Source: Lactobacillus helsingborgensis (GTDB lineage: Bacteria; Bacillota; Bacilli; Lactobacillales; Lactobacillaceae). Taken from it: a stretch of 64,000 nucleotides of DNA. Location: positions 1,130,097 through 1,194,096 of the forward strand of contig NZ_KQ034046.1 in assembly GCF_000970855.1 (NCBI RefSeq), written 5' to 3'. Of the stretch, positions 55,735-64,000 are shown piece after piece. The first letter of the stretch is position 1, and each line of letters opens with the position of its first letter. Both the position numbers and the translations under genes were made by a program. The notes beneath the pieces were generated by a model, which saw only the letters and a program-made list of their open reading frames with translations, was not told the origin of the DNA and did no database searches.

Positions 55735-57072
55735 TTAATAACCCATATAACGATTTCTTTCCCAATCAGATACGGTTTGAGTATATTGAGACCATTCTAA
55801 TTCTTTAGAATCAATAAAGCTTTGAGTTAAATGCTCACCTAAAGCATCTTGAATTAATTGATCCTTCTTAAAGGCTTTTAATGCGTTATGCAAGGTTGAA
55901 GGAAGTGGTTTAATTCCCATTTCATTACGTTGCTTCTCAGTTAAATCAAATAAGTTGCAAGTTACTGGCTCCATTGGCATTTTTTCTTCCTTAATACCAG
56001 CTAGACCGGCACTTAAACATGCAGCTAAGAGCAAATACGGATTAGCAGTAGGGTCAGCAGAACGCATTTCTAAACGGGTATTCAGTTCTCCTGCAGATGG
56101 TACTCGAACCATTGGTGAACGGTTCTTTGAAGCCCAAGAAATATAAACTGGGGCTTCAAATCCTGGAATTAAACGCTTATAGGAATTGACAGTCGGATTA
56201 CCAACAGCTGTGATTGCACGGGCATGTTCCAAAATACCATTTAAAAAGTACAGAGCTGTTTTTGACAAATGGTACTTATTATTCTTATCATAAAAGGCAT
56301 TTTTGCTACCTTTAAACAAGGACATGTTAGTGTGCATTCCATTTCCTGCTTGACCTTGCAAAGGTTTAGCCATAAATGTGGCAAATAAACCATGCTGCTT
56401 AGCTATTTCACGCACAATCATTTTAAATGTTTGCACACGATCAGCCGTTGTTAAAGCGTCATCAAATCTAAAGTCAATTTCCTGCTGTCCGTCACCTACT
56501 TCATGGTGAGCAGCTTCTACTTCAAATCCAATGCTCTCTAAAGTTTCAACTATATCTCTCCTACAACTTGCACTTTCGTCATTTGAGGTTAAATCAAAAT
56601 ATGAGGCATGGTCTGGGACCTGTGTGGTCCAATTGCCATTTTCGTCAAGTTTTAACAAATGAAATTCGGCTTCAAAACCAATATCAAAGGCTGTAAAACC
56701 CATATCCTTCATTTGTTCAATTATCCTTTTAAGATTATTGCGTGGATCCCCTGCAAAAGGTTTGCCATCAGTTGTATGAACTGAACAAGTCAGGCAGCCA
56801 ATTTTGCCGCCTGTAGTATCGCTCCAAGGTAAAACGGACCAAGTCGAAAAGTCGGGGTAAAGTACCATATCACTTTCTTCCAAACGAACAAAGCCGTCAA
56901 TTGAAGAACCATCAAAGCGTACGTCATTACTTAATACTGTTTCCAATTGACTATTTGGAACTTCAACTGCTTTAAGAGTTCCATTAATATCTGTAAAAGC
57001 TAGTCTAATAAATTTGACATCGTCTTCTTTTACACTTTTTCTAATGTCATCTGCTGAAATTTTCTTTGTCAT
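55735..57072 (-). CDS. glnA: glutamine synthetase type I
   Basis: Makes glutamine from glutamate, ammonia and ATP. 445 residues as for the feedback-sensitive GSI-alpha form of Firmicutes. Motifs: [49 protein letters not shown] and the glutamate-binding [20 protein letters not shown]. No adenylylation-site context of the GSI-beta type is evident. A consensus GlnR operator covers its -35 box. Confidence 0.97.
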   Translation of the reverse strand: MTKKISADDIRKSVKEDDVKFIRLAFTDINGTLKAVEVPNSQLETVLSNDVRFDGSSIDGFVRLEESDMVLYPDFSTWSVLPWSDTTGGKIGCLTCSVHTTDGKPFAGDPRNNLKRIIEQMKDMGFTAFDIGFEAEFHLLKLDENGNWTTQVPDHASYFDLTSNDESASCRRDIVETLESIGFEVEAAHHEVGDGQQEIDFRFDDALTTADRVQTFKMIVREIAKQHGLFATFMAKPLQGQAGNGMHTNMSLFKGSKNAFYDKNNKYHLSKTALYFLNGILEHARAITAVGNPTVNSYKRLIPGFEAPVYISWASKNRSPMVRVPSAGELNTRLEMRSADPTANPYLLLAACLSAGLAGIKEEKMPMEPVTCNLFDLTEKQRNEMGIKPLPSTLHNALKAFKKDQLIQDALGEHLTQSFIDSKELEWSQYTQTVSDWERNRYMGY

Positions 57073-57147
57073 GATTCTCCACCTAAAAATCTTAAAATAA
57101 TTGGTATGGTTTAAACTAGAAATACCTTCTTGTCTAAACTAGATTAA

Positions 57148-57187
57148 AGATTAGCAAATCCTTAAATAAATGTAAAGTGGTCTAACA
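57148..57187 (-). promoter_or_regulatory. glnA promoter with GlnR operator
   Basis: On the minus strand TTTACA (57176-57171) and TAATCT (57153-57148) are 17 bp apart. The sequence TGTTAGACCACTTTACA (57187-57171) fits the GlnR/TnrA consensus TGTNAN7TNACA exactly and overlaps the -35 hexamer, so repression under nitrogen excess is inferred. Confidence 0.75.
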
Positions 57188-57240
57188 AAAAAAGTAATAA
57201 TTTTACCAAAGTTTTACCTTACTTTTATAAATAGTATTAC

Positions 57241-58488
57241 CTATTTAAAGAATAATTCATTGACAGCATTTGTAATCGCAATTTTAACGTGGGCATAAGT
57301 CAGACCGCCTTGCATATACAACGCATAGGGTGGTCTAATTGGTCCATCCCCAGAAAATTCAATACTGGCACCTTCAATAAACGAGCCGTCTGCCATAATA
57401 ACTTGATCTTCATATCCCGTATCGTTACTTGGTATCGGATCCACAAATGAATTAATTGGTGAGTTTTCTTGTAAAGCCTTGGCAAACCTAATCATTTTAT
57501 CTTTATCATGGAAAATTACCGTCTGAATTAAATCGGTTCTATCTTCATTCCATTTGGGAGAAACTTCTAATCCCATTCTTGCTAAAAGTGCAGAGGAATA
57601 AATCGCGCCTTTAATTGCATTACCGGTAACACTTGGCGAAATAAATAAACCTTCGAAATAATCAAGATTGTTATTTAAGCTTGCGCCTTCTTCGCGACCT
57701 ATTCCTCCAGCAGTGAGTCGTGCAGCCGTATTTTCAATTAGCTCATGCTTACCAACAACATAGCCACCGATTTTAGCTAAACCTCCGCCAGCGTTTTTAA
57801 TTAACGAACCAGCCATAAGATCTGCTCCAAATTCAGTAGGCTCATGTTGTTCGGAAAATTCGCCATAACAATTATCAACAAAAACTATACTTTCAGGGGA
57901 AACTTCCCTAATCAGCGCAATCATCGGTTTAATCTTGGCGACAGTAAAACTTGCTCTGGTATTATAGCCACGTGAGCGCTGAATAACTACCATTTTCGGT
58001 TGATGTTCTCTTAATAATTTTCGTGCCGCTTCAAAATCAACACTGCCATCAGACAACAGCTCTACATAAGAAAATTTAACGCCGTATTGCTTCAAACTGC
58101 CTCGACCATCACCGGCAATACCAATAACCTGTTGTAAAGTGTCATAAGGCATCCCTGTAAGATACATCAGTTCGTCACCCGGAAGTAAATTACCAGCCAT
58201 AGCTGTAGCAAGAGTATGAGTGCCAGAGACAAACTGCGAGCGTACTAGAGCATCTTCTGTGTGAAAAATTTGGGCATAAATACGGTCAAGTTTATCGCGA
58301 CCACTGTCATCTGAGCCGTAACCAGTACTGCCAATTAAGTCTGATTCAGCTACAGCCTTATCTTTAAACGCTTGTAAAACCTTATTTTGATTAAAAAGAA
58401 TATTTTGATCAATTTTTGCCAGTTGTGGTGCAATTTCCTGATCAATTTCTGCTACAATTTGTTGTAATTTTTCTGGCCAATTATTCAT
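57241..58488 (-). CDS. YnbB family PLP-dependent protein (aluminium-resistance / methionine gamma-lyase related)
   Basis: 415 residues of the fold-type I family PF06838. Conserved blocks: GSTGYGSDDSGRDKLDRIYAQIFHTEDALVRSQFVSGTHT, VFVDNCYGEF and the PLP-lysine region GSLIKNAGGGLAKIGGYVVG. The physiological reaction is not established. The gene lies between miaA and glnA; in Bacillus the order is miaA-hfq-hflX-ynbB-glnR-glnA. It overlaps the miaA stop. Confidence 0.9.
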   Translation of the reverse strand: MNNWPEKLQQIVAEIDQEIAPQLAKIDQNILFNQNKVLQAFKDKAVAESDLIGSTGYGSDDSGRDKLDRIYAQIFHTEDALVRSQFVSGTHTLATAMAGNLLPGDELMYLTGMPYDTLQQVIGIAGDGRGSLKQYGVKFSYVELLSDGSVDFEAARKLLREHQPKMVVIQRSRGYNTRASFTVAKIKPMIALIREVSPESIVFVDNCYGEFSEQHEPTEFGADLMAGSLIKNAGGGLAKIGGYVVGKHELIENTAARLTAGGIGREEGASLNNNLDYFEGLFISPSVTGNAIKGAIYSSALLARMGLEVSPKWNEDRTDLIQTVIFHDKDKMIRFAKALQENSPINSFVDPIPSNDTGYEDQVIMADGSFIEGASIEFSGDGPIRPPYALYMQGGLTYAHVKIAITNAVNELFFK

Positions 58489-59401
58489 TTAACCATTCCC
58501 CGACTTTCATTAAAATTTTTTTCATACATTCTGGATCCCTTAGGGGATCAAACCAGTAAACAGGTAATTGATGATGAAAATATGTTAATTGCCTTTTGGC
58601 ATATCTTCTAGAAGCTGTCTTTAAATTCTTAACGCAACTCGCTAGACTATCTTCTTTAGCAAAATAAGGGAAAAATTCCTTATAGCCAATGGCTTGCAAG
58701 ATCGTATATTCTTGCGCCCTATTCTGATATACGTATTTTGCTTCATCAAGAAGCCCTTGATCAAGCATCTGATCAACACGTTGATCAATTCTACGATAAA
58801 TTTCTGCACGGTCAGAATTTAACCCGATAATCAAATAATCATACCGGGGGTTTATTTCCTTTTGTTGCTCGGAAAATTTTTGCCCGGTGCGCGTAATTAC
58901 AGTTAATGCGCGTAAAACCCGACGTGAATTATTTGGGGGGATTTTCCGAGCCGCTACTGGGTCACGGTTATTTAACTCAACCCATAACTTTTTTTTACCA
59001 TTTTCAGCTAAGTAATTTTCCCATTCGGGGACAACTGCCTTTTGCTTCTTTTTTGGTTCACCCAGTTTCATTTCATTTAGCAGTGCATTGACGTAAAAGC
59101 CAGTGCCTCCAACTAGCATGGGAATCTTTTTCTTAGCAGTAATTGCATCAACTGCTTTTTCAGCCTGAGTGACAAAGTCGGCAACAGAATATGGTTTAAA
59201 AATAGATTGAGTATCAACTAAATAATGAGTAACTAATTCTTGCTCCGCTTTCGTTGCCTTGGCAGTTCCAATGGCTACTTCCTTATAAACTTGCATTGAA
59301 TCACCCGAAATTATTTCGGCATTAATTTTTGTGGCAAGCTCAATAGCCAGTGTAGTTTTACCAATTGCTGTTGGTCCGACTATTGCTAGCACCTTTTGCA
59401 T
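58481..59401 (-). CDS. miaA: tRNA dimethylallyltransferase
   Basis: Adds the isopentenyl group to A37 of tRNAs reading U-starting codons. P-loop VGPTAIGKTTLAIEL, SGDSMQVYKEVAIGTAK, and GGTGFYVNALL are present; the C-terminus has RYAKRQLTYFHHQLPVYWFD. It is 306 residues long. It follows a terminator for the rhodanese unit and overlaps ynbB by 8 bp. Confidence 0.96.
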   Translation of the reverse strand: MQKVLAIVGPTAIGKTTLAIELATKINAEIISGDSMQVYKEVAIGTAKATKAEQELVTHYLVDTQSIFKPYSVADFVTQAEKAVDAITAKKKIPMLVGGTGFYVNALLNEMKLGEPKKKQKAVVPEWENYLAENGKKKLWVELNNRDPVAARKIPPNNSRRVLRALTVITRTGQKFSEQQKEINPRYDYLIIGLNSDRAEIYRRIDQRVDQMLDQGLLDEAKYVYQNRAQEYTILQAIGYKEFFPYFAKEDSLASCVKNLKTASRRYAKRQLTYFHHQLPVYWFDPLRDPECMKKILMKVGEWLNE

Positions 59402-59433
59402 TTTTGTGTCCTTTTTCTGTATTTAATATAGAA

Positions 59434-59467
59434 AAAACACGTTTGAATGGCTTAACAAACATGTTTT
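59434..59467 (-). terminator. terminator after the rhodanese-like gene
   Basis: On the minus strand AAAACATGTTTG pairs with CAAACGTGTTTT (12 bp, one G.U) around a 10-nt loop, then T residues. Confidence 0.7.
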
Positions 59468-59471
59468 CAAT

Positions 59472-59876
59472 TTAATATTTAGATTTCTTCGTCCGTCCAT
59501 CCCAGTCCTCAAAACCAGTTTTCAACCATTTGATTGATGAAAAATTCTTCTTTTGTAAGAATCTGGCAGCGCGCAACGTTACTGATAAAGAATCGGAGTA
59601 CAAATAAACGGGTAAGTCTGTTCTTAACTCCGTATATTGATATTTGAGCATTGTATAGGGCAAATTTCTGGCACCATCAATATGCTTTCTTTTAAATGGT
59701 GCTTTTTCACGTAAGTCAACCACTTGCGCCTTCCGCATTCCCTGATTAAATTGCTCATTAGTTAGATCTCCGCCACCTAAAAGTTTTGTTTGTATCTTAT
59801 GCCATAGCCATACTGCAACAAAGGCTAGAATAACTATAATTAAAATTGCGTCTATAATAACTAAAAAAGATGACAT
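59472..59876 (-). CDS. membrane-anchored rhodanese-like protein without catalytic cysteine
   Basis: 134 residues: an N-terminal membrane helix (FLVIIDAILIIVILAFVAVW) followed by a cytoplasmic or surface rhodanese domain (VVDLREKAPFKRKHIDGARNLPY). At the active-site loop, where rhodaneses have CxxGxR, this protein reads YSDSLSVTLRAA, and it contains no cysteine at all. It therefore cannot carry sulfur in the usual way. It matches the YqgP/YqgQ neighbourhood (yqgQ and rhomboid upstream). Confidence 0.85.
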   Translation of the reverse strand: MSSFLVIIDAILIIVILAFVAVWLWHKIQTKLLGGGDLTNEQFNQGMRKAQVVDLREKAPFKRKHIDGARNLPYTMLKYQYTELRTDLPVYLYSDSLSVTLRAARFLQKKNFSSIKWLKTGFEDWDGRTKKSKY

Positions 59877-59930
59877 AAATTTTCTTCTCTCCCATTATTA
59901 GTTTTTAAACCAAAATAATTCCAAATCGCT

Positions 59931-60149
59931 CTAAGAGTCGTGTTTGTCCTTATTTTGACGTTCTTCATATTCGTACTCACGTCGCAATATTAGCTTTGCT
60001 ACTAAATAATCGTGCTGGTCTATTAAATGCGAGTGATTGATGTTATCGAGTTCAAGCGCCATGAGCTCAATATCCCATATTCTTTTACCTACATGAACAA
60101 ATATACCATACTTTTCTAATAGCTGTTGCACATCGTATAGAGTTTTCAT
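59931..60149 (-). CDS. yqgQ: YqgQ family small protein (DUF910)
   Basis: 72 residues, helical, with LYDVQQLLEKYGIFVHVGKRIWDIELMALE and KLILRREYEYE, the family core. Role unknown; predicted nucleic-acid binding has been suggested for the family. It starts at the last base of the rhomboid stop, so the two are coupled. Confidence 0.88.
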   Translation of the reverse strand: MKTLYDVQQLLEKYGIFVHVGKRIWDIELMALELDNINHSHLIDQHDYLVAKLILRREYEYEERQNKDKHDS

Positions 60150-60829
60150 TATAGCTTAATTACCATGCCCATTCTGACGGTTGCTACACAATAAATAATT
60201 AAAATACAGGTAGCAACCACACGTTTTTTAAAAGAATACTTTCTATAAGTTCTATCTCCAATTATCACAGCAATTAAAAAACCAGTCACTAAGCCGCCAA
60301 TATGCCCTTGAATATCAATATTAGGTGCAAATAGATCTAATGCTATGTTTATTAAAGCTAACCAAAAGGATTGTTTTCCCAAATAGACTAAGACAGGATT
60401 ATTCCTATTTTGTAATGCTGTCGCTGTCATTGCTCCAAACAAGCCAAATAAAGCAGTAGATGCGCCAGCACTAATAGCACTATCACTACCCCAAGCTAGG
60501 CTCAATAAATTTCCTCCGACACCTGAAAGTAAATAAACTACTAGAAAGCGCCAATGACCCAATATTGGTTCCATATAAATACCAAGATAATAGATCATTA
60601 CGGCATTAGAAATCAGGTGCATAATTCCAATATGTAAGAATTGCGCAGTAAATAAACGCCACCATTGGTTGCCAGCTACAATCGCATAGTTATTCATTGC
60701 ACCCATTTTAATTAATACATAGGTATTTTGTGAACCACCAATGAAAGTTTCTATTAAAAATACCACGAAAAGAATGACTAAAATACATATTGTTATATAG
60801 CTATTTCTATATCTTTGTCGCTGATCCAT
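60149..60829 (-). CDS. rhomboid family intramembrane serine protease
   Basis: 226 residues with about six to seven membrane helices. The catalytic Ser is in AISAGASTALFGLFGAM and the His in IDIQGHIGGLVTGF; the HLISNAVMIYYLG segment supplies the oxyanion-stabilising H and N. It is the YqgP/GluP equivalent without the long C-terminal TPR extension. It lies between the 5-formyl-THF cyclo-ligase gene and yqgQ. Confidence 0.92.
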   Translation of the reverse strand: MDQRQRYRNSYITICILVILFVVFLIETFIGGSQNTYVLIKMGAMNNYAIVAGNQWWRLFTAQFLHIGIMHLISNAVMIYYLGIYMEPILGHWRFLVVYLLSGVGGNLLSLAWGSDSAISAGASTALFGLFGAMTATALQNRNNPVLVYLGKQSFWLALINIALDLFAPNIDIQGHIGGLVTGFLIAVIIGDRTYRKYSFKKRVVATCILIIYCVATVRMGMVIKL

Positions 60830-60836
60830 TATAACC

Positions 60837-61412
60837 TCATTTATTTGCTAAAACCGCATTAGGAGTGATAATCGTTTGAATTGCAATATCAGTAGGTTCA
60901 ACTTGCCACGAAGCTGTTTCAAAAATCATTTTCGAATTAACTAAAGCAACGGTTTTTGATTGTGGATGTTTAGCTAAAAAGCGATCATAATAACCGCCAC
61001 CAAACCCAAGGCGTTGATGAGAGTCTAAAGCAAAAGCCAGTCCCGGAACGATGATCAGATCTAAGTCGTTGTTAATTTGTGCATCTGGTTCACTAACTTC
61101 TGCAACCCCGAATTTTGACTTAGTCAGCTTGGTCATGTAGCTATAGTAAATAAAATCCTGTGACCGTTCGGCATTATCATTAGCCCGGGCAAGATATACA
61201 TCTTTACCCATATCCCATAATTGAGCTATCAATCCTGATGTATCAACTTCATAAGTCAAAGAGGATGTGATTCCTACAGTTTGACATTCATTGAGCCACT
61301 GCAAGTTCATTATTTTTTTCAACAAAATTTGATCTTCAGCATCTTTTTCTGGTGTTTCAGCAAAATTGCTCAACTTTTCTATTTGTTGTTGTCTAATTTC
61401 TTTCTTTGTCAT
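60837..61412 (-). CDS. 5-formyltetrahydrofolate cyclo-ligase
   Basis: Recycles 5-formyl-THF to 5,10-methenyl-THF. An N-terminal KKEIRQQQIEKL precedes the substrate and Mg-ATP loop LDSHQRLGFGGGYYDRFLAKHP. It is 191 residues long. It is the YqgN equivalent, first in the yqgN-rhomboid-yqgQ-rhodanese set. Confidence 0.93.
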   Translation of the reverse strand: MTKKEIRQQQIEKLSNFAETPEKDAEDQILLKKIMNLQWLNECQTVGITSSLTYEVDTSGLIAQLWDMGKDVYLARANDNAERSQDFIYYSYMTKLTKSKFGVAEVSEPDAQINNDLDLIIVPGLAFALDSHQRLGFGGGYYDRFLAKHPQSKTVALVNSKMIFETASWQVEPTDIAIQTIITPNAVLANK

Positions 61413-61431
61413 AATTCTTCCATATAAAAAA

Positions 61432-61455
61432 TAGCAGGAGCATAGGCTCCTGCTA
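61432..61455 (-). terminator. terminator after rpmG
   Basis: A 10-bp perfect stem TAGCAGGAGC / GCTCCTGCTA (61432-61441 with 61446-61455) is followed by a T-run on the minus strand. Confidence 0.85.
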
Positions 61456-61465
61456 TATTGGTTTA

Positions 61466-61615
61466 TTACTTAGTTTCACGATGAAGAGTAGTATGCCTTT
61501 CAACTGGGCAATACTTCTTCAAACTTAAACGTTCCGGATGCTTACGCTTGTTTTTCTTAGATAAGTAACTTCTATCGCCACATTCGGTGCATTCCAAAAT
61601 GATGTTGTCTGCCAT
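61466..61615 (-). CDS. rpmG: 50S ribosomal protein L33
   Basis: 49 residues, too short for many gene finders. The sequence has [19 protein letters not shown] and ends TTLHRETK, diagnostic of L33. Of the four zinc-ribbon cysteines only Cys9, Cys12 and Cys36 remain; the fourth position is Glu39. It lies between pbp and the cyclo-ligase gene, a known Firmicutes order. Confidence 0.95.
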   Translation of the reverse strand: MADNIILECTECGDRSYLSKKNKRKHPERLSLKKYCPVERHTTLHRETK

Positions 61616-61697
61616 TTCTTTCACCACCTACGCTTTTATTCTGACTGTATTATCTTAGCATTTTTCTAATATTATTGCCAGCAATATTGTCACTTTT

Positions 61698-63797
61698 CTA
61701 TTTTTTATGTAATTTAAAATAGTTTTGTACCATTGCTTTGGTCATCTGCAAAGTATACGAACCTTCTAGTTCGGGATCAAGTCCTGGAAAAATTACAGCA
61801 GTAGCTATCTCAGGATTTTTTGAAGGGGCATAGCCGACAAAAGTAGCGTTTACTAACTCAGGCGGATCTTTTTGATTAGGATTATCCGGATCATAGTAAA
61901 ATGTCTGTGCAGTGCCTGATTTACCTGATATAGCAGGTTTGACGTTTTTCAACTTATGAGCTGTACCCCAAGAGTTAGTGCCGTGAACAACACGCCAAAA
62001 TCCTTGTCTGACAATATTGAGTTCAGCTTGAGTCCACGGAATTCGAAGCTGGACGTTAGGCTTTCTATTATAATCAATATATATTTTTTTACCATTATTT
62101 GAGGTTCTACCAATCGATTGCACGACATAGGGCTGCATCCGGTAACCACCGTTAGCAATAGTAGAAACATACTGCACCATTTGAATTAAAGTGTATGCAT
62201 CATAGTTGCCATAAGACAAGTCTAATACTGAACCGGGCAATACTAATCCTTGCTCATTAAACGATCTACCTTGAATACCCGATATCTCTCCCGGTAAATC
62301 AATACCCGTCTTTTGACCTAATCCAAACATATTGAAATTCTTACGTATTGGTTCAAAGGCAGTTTGCGGCATGTGAATTGATTTTTTAGGAACATAAGAT
62401 GCCTTCACCCATTTCATTGCCAAGTGCATCATATAGATATTACTGGAAACCTCGAGTGCAGTTTCTGCATCTAATGCGCCAAAAGTACCGATTGGATAGA
62501 CAGATTTCTTAACAGGTGTACTTGGTAAATATACCGGTGTATCAGGCATCACGTTGTTTGTGGGACTAATAACTTTATTGATTAAGCCACCACTTACCAT
62601 TGCTCCCTTAACGGCAGACCCCATAACAAAGGACTGGTTAATAACGCCTAATGCGTTATTAGTAGTTTTATTTTTTTTAGGATCACGGCTAATTCCTGCC
62701 ATAGCCAAAATTGCACCCGTTTTAGGGTTCATGGCGACGGCATACGCACCGTTTGAATAATGGGCAGCCCCTGAACTAATGGCCGCAGAATAGATTTTTT
62801 CTAAAGAATTTTGGACTTCTTTTTGATACTGGGCATCCAGAGTCAAGACTAAACTGGAGCCAGCCTGACCTGAATAAACAGATTTTGACTGTTCAATATC
62901 TCCTGAATTTTTAGTCCAAACTTTGCTGGTTGCTTTAGTTCCCTTTAATAATGGTTCATATTTTTCTTCTAAATATGAGGTGCCAACCCGGTCGTTTCTG
63001 GAATAGCCGTTAGTTAAATAATATTGTAGATTATCGCTAGGTAACCCTGCTTTTTCGGTAGAAACTGAACCGATAATACTCTGAATTGAGGAACCATTTG
63101 GGTACGACCTTTGCCAATCAGTGCCAATTCCAACGCCAGGCAGATCTGAAAGATGCTCACCTACACTGGCGATTTCCTTGTCAGTCAAATGATTATTTTT
63201 GATATAGATTGTAGAAAGCGTGTACGCTCCAGAGATCTTGTTATAAATTAAAGCCGCAGTTCTTTCCCGTTTATTTAGCTTAATATGCTCAGCACTCACT
63301 TGCTGTTGGATTCTCTTATTGATTAATTCATCATCTTGAGTTTGCCGGACAGATTTTGGTACCTTGGCAGACTCCTTGGCACTATTTTTTTTATTAGCTA
63401 AATAATAATCAATTACTTGCTGCTCAGTCGGTTTTTCATCGTTAATTGTAATATAGCGACTAAGGGCGTTAGAGATGGCATAAATATCCTCTGTGGTAGT
63501 TGAGACGCTTTTGGTATAAGTAATGGCATTTTTAGCCCTGTTACCAACTAAAACGCGACCTTTAGTATCATACATTACTCCTCGAGGAACCTGACTGGAA
63601 ACCACAGCAGAATTAGATTTTTGGACTTCAGCTTTAAAACGGGAGCCATAGCCAATTTGTAAATACGCTAGTTGTCCAATTAGAGTAGCAAAAAGCACAA
63701 AAATAATTCCTAAAATTATTTTCATCCTGACCGGAGTAGAAGCCTGTTTTTTTGAATTATCATTCTTTGTTTTCAATTTTTTCTTAAAAAAATTCAC
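61698..63797 (-). CDS. class B penicillin-binding protein (PBP2b type transpeptidase)
   Basis: Membrane-anchored transpeptidase for peptidoglycan cross-linking. A short cytoplasmic tail and one helix (MKIILGIIFVLFATLIGQLAYL, residues 25-46) are followed by a dimerisation domain and the transpeptidase domain with SAVK at 394-397, SSN at 451-453 and KSGT at 626-629. The 699 residues are typical of PBP2b/PbpA. The active-site segment is MGSAVK rather than the commoner PGSTFK/PGSVVK. RpmG follows 80 bp downstream. Confidence 0.94.
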   Translation of the reverse strand: MNFFKKKLKTKNDNSKKQASTPVRMKIILGIIFVLFATLIGQLAYLQIGYGSRFKAEVQKSNSAVVSSQVPRGVMYDTKGRVLVGNRAKNAITYTKSVSTTTEDIYAISNALSRYITINDEKPTEQQVIDYYLANKKNSAKESAKVPKSVRQTQDDELINKRIQQQVSAEHIKLNKRERTAALIYNKISGAYTLSTIYIKNNHLTDKEIASVGEHLSDLPGVGIGTDWQRSYPNGSSIQSIIGSVSTEKAGLPSDNLQYYLTNGYSRNDRVGTSYLEEKYEPLLKGTKATSKVWTKNSGDIEQSKSVYSGQAGSSLVLTLDAQYQKEVQNSLEKIYSAAISSGAAHYSNGAYAVAMNPKTGAILAMAGISRDPKKNKTTNNALGVINQSFVMGSAVKGAMVSGGLINKVISPTNNVMPDTPVYLPSTPVKKSVYPIGTFGALDAETALEVSSNIYMMHLAMKWVKASYVPKKSIHMPQTAFEPIRKNFNMFGLGQKTGIDLPGEISGIQGRSFNEQGLVLPGSVLDLSYGNYDAYTLIQMVQYVSTIANGGYRMQPYVVQSIGRTSNNGKKIYIDYNRKPNVQLRIPWTQAELNIVRQGFWRVVHGTNSWGTAHKLKNVKPAISGKSGTAQTFYYDPDNPNQKDPPELVNATFVGYAPSKNPEIATAVIFPGLDPELEGSYTLQMTKAMVQNYFKLHKK

Positions 63798-64000
63798 GTA
63801 GCCTCAACCTCACTAAACTAGTGTAATTTTATCAGAAACCAACAGACAATTCTATTGATTAAAAGGGGTTTTGCCAAAATTTTAACAGTTATAAAATAAG
63901 TAAAGCAAATAAAGTGTTCGTAAGCACTTTAATAAAAATCTTCTGTATTTTGCTAAAGTGTAATAAAATAATGTTAGTTGATTAATATAGAAAGAAGAAA
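63798..64000. other. intergenic right edge
   Basis: No gene seen in the last 200 bp. An inverted repeat AAAGTG-TTCGTAAG-CACTTT (63919-63938) and an AAGAAAGAAG-like purine stretch at the edge suggest a ribosome binding site for a plus-strand gene starting just outside. Confidence 0.35.

Overview
The window reads as a chromosomal segment of a low-GC lactic acid bacterium, most likely Lactobacillus in the strict sense (L. delbrueckii group). The grounds are AT-rich codon use, Firmicutes gene order, an opp operon ordered D-F-B-C-A, a single-chain PepX of the lactobacillar type (GRSYLG serine motif), two Asp23-family genes and several Lactobacillus-type proteins of unknown function. I cannot name the species.

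Layout. 1-6027: oligopeptide permease operon oppDFBC on the minus strand, then an oppA interrupted by one in-frame TAA. 6146-11506: acpP, plsX, recG, fakA and the first asp23-family gene; rpmB is divergent. 11905-22436: a long minus-strand cassette gmk-rpoZ-priA-fmt-rsmB-stp-prkC-rsgA-rpe-thiN with many overlapping genes and many TTG/GTG starts. 22561-22917: a lone YolD-like gene whose promoter carries two LexA-type boxes. 22955-33103: GNAT, recN-tlyA-ispA-xseB-xseA-folD-nusB-asp23-efp-pepP, then rplU-rpmA. 33278-37468: yitT, a DUF2325 protein and a secreted or membrane DUF2207 protein.

37672-39346 is a small accessory island beside tRNA-Arg(UCU): an orphan MazE/AbrB-like antitoxin, a decayed plasmid-type ParA, an intact HicAB toxin-antitoxin pair with a palindromic operator, and a MITE-like inverted-repeat element. 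Next come a small membrane protein and, at 40069-41373, the most interesting locus: a 23-codon leader peptide packed with Tyr/Trp/Phe codons, followed by mutually exclusive RNA hairpins and a Rho-independent terminator, directly ahead of a PfoR/EIIC-like membrane protein. This looks like aromatic amino-acid-responsive transcription attenuation.

41450-44325 holds an ArsC/Spx-type protein and pepX. 44414-54389 holds the complete de novo UMP pathway: pyrR-pyrB-pyrC-carA-carB and pyrD on the minus strand, pyrF-pyrE on the plus strand, with PyrR-type attenuators before pyrR, pyrB and probably pyrF. 54390-55734 is a gene graveyard with an MFS transporter remnant and structured RNA candidates. 55735-63797 holds glnA (with a consensus GlnR box over its -35 but no glnR beside it), ynbB, miaA, a cysteine-free rhodanese-like protein, yqgQ, a rhomboid protease, 5-formyl-THF cyclo-ligase, rpmG and a class B penicillin-binding protein.

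The genes mostly serve growth: peptide uptake and cleavage (Opp, PepX, PepP), lipid synthesis (AcpP, PlsX, FakA), replication and repair (RecG, PriA, RecN, XseAB), translation, cell-wall synthesis and its PASTA kinase/phosphatase control, and pyrimidine and glutamine synthesis. Several genes usual in these Firmicutes cassettes are missing at their expected places (argR, prp, glnR, hfq/hflX, pyrK, coaBC/def/rlmN).
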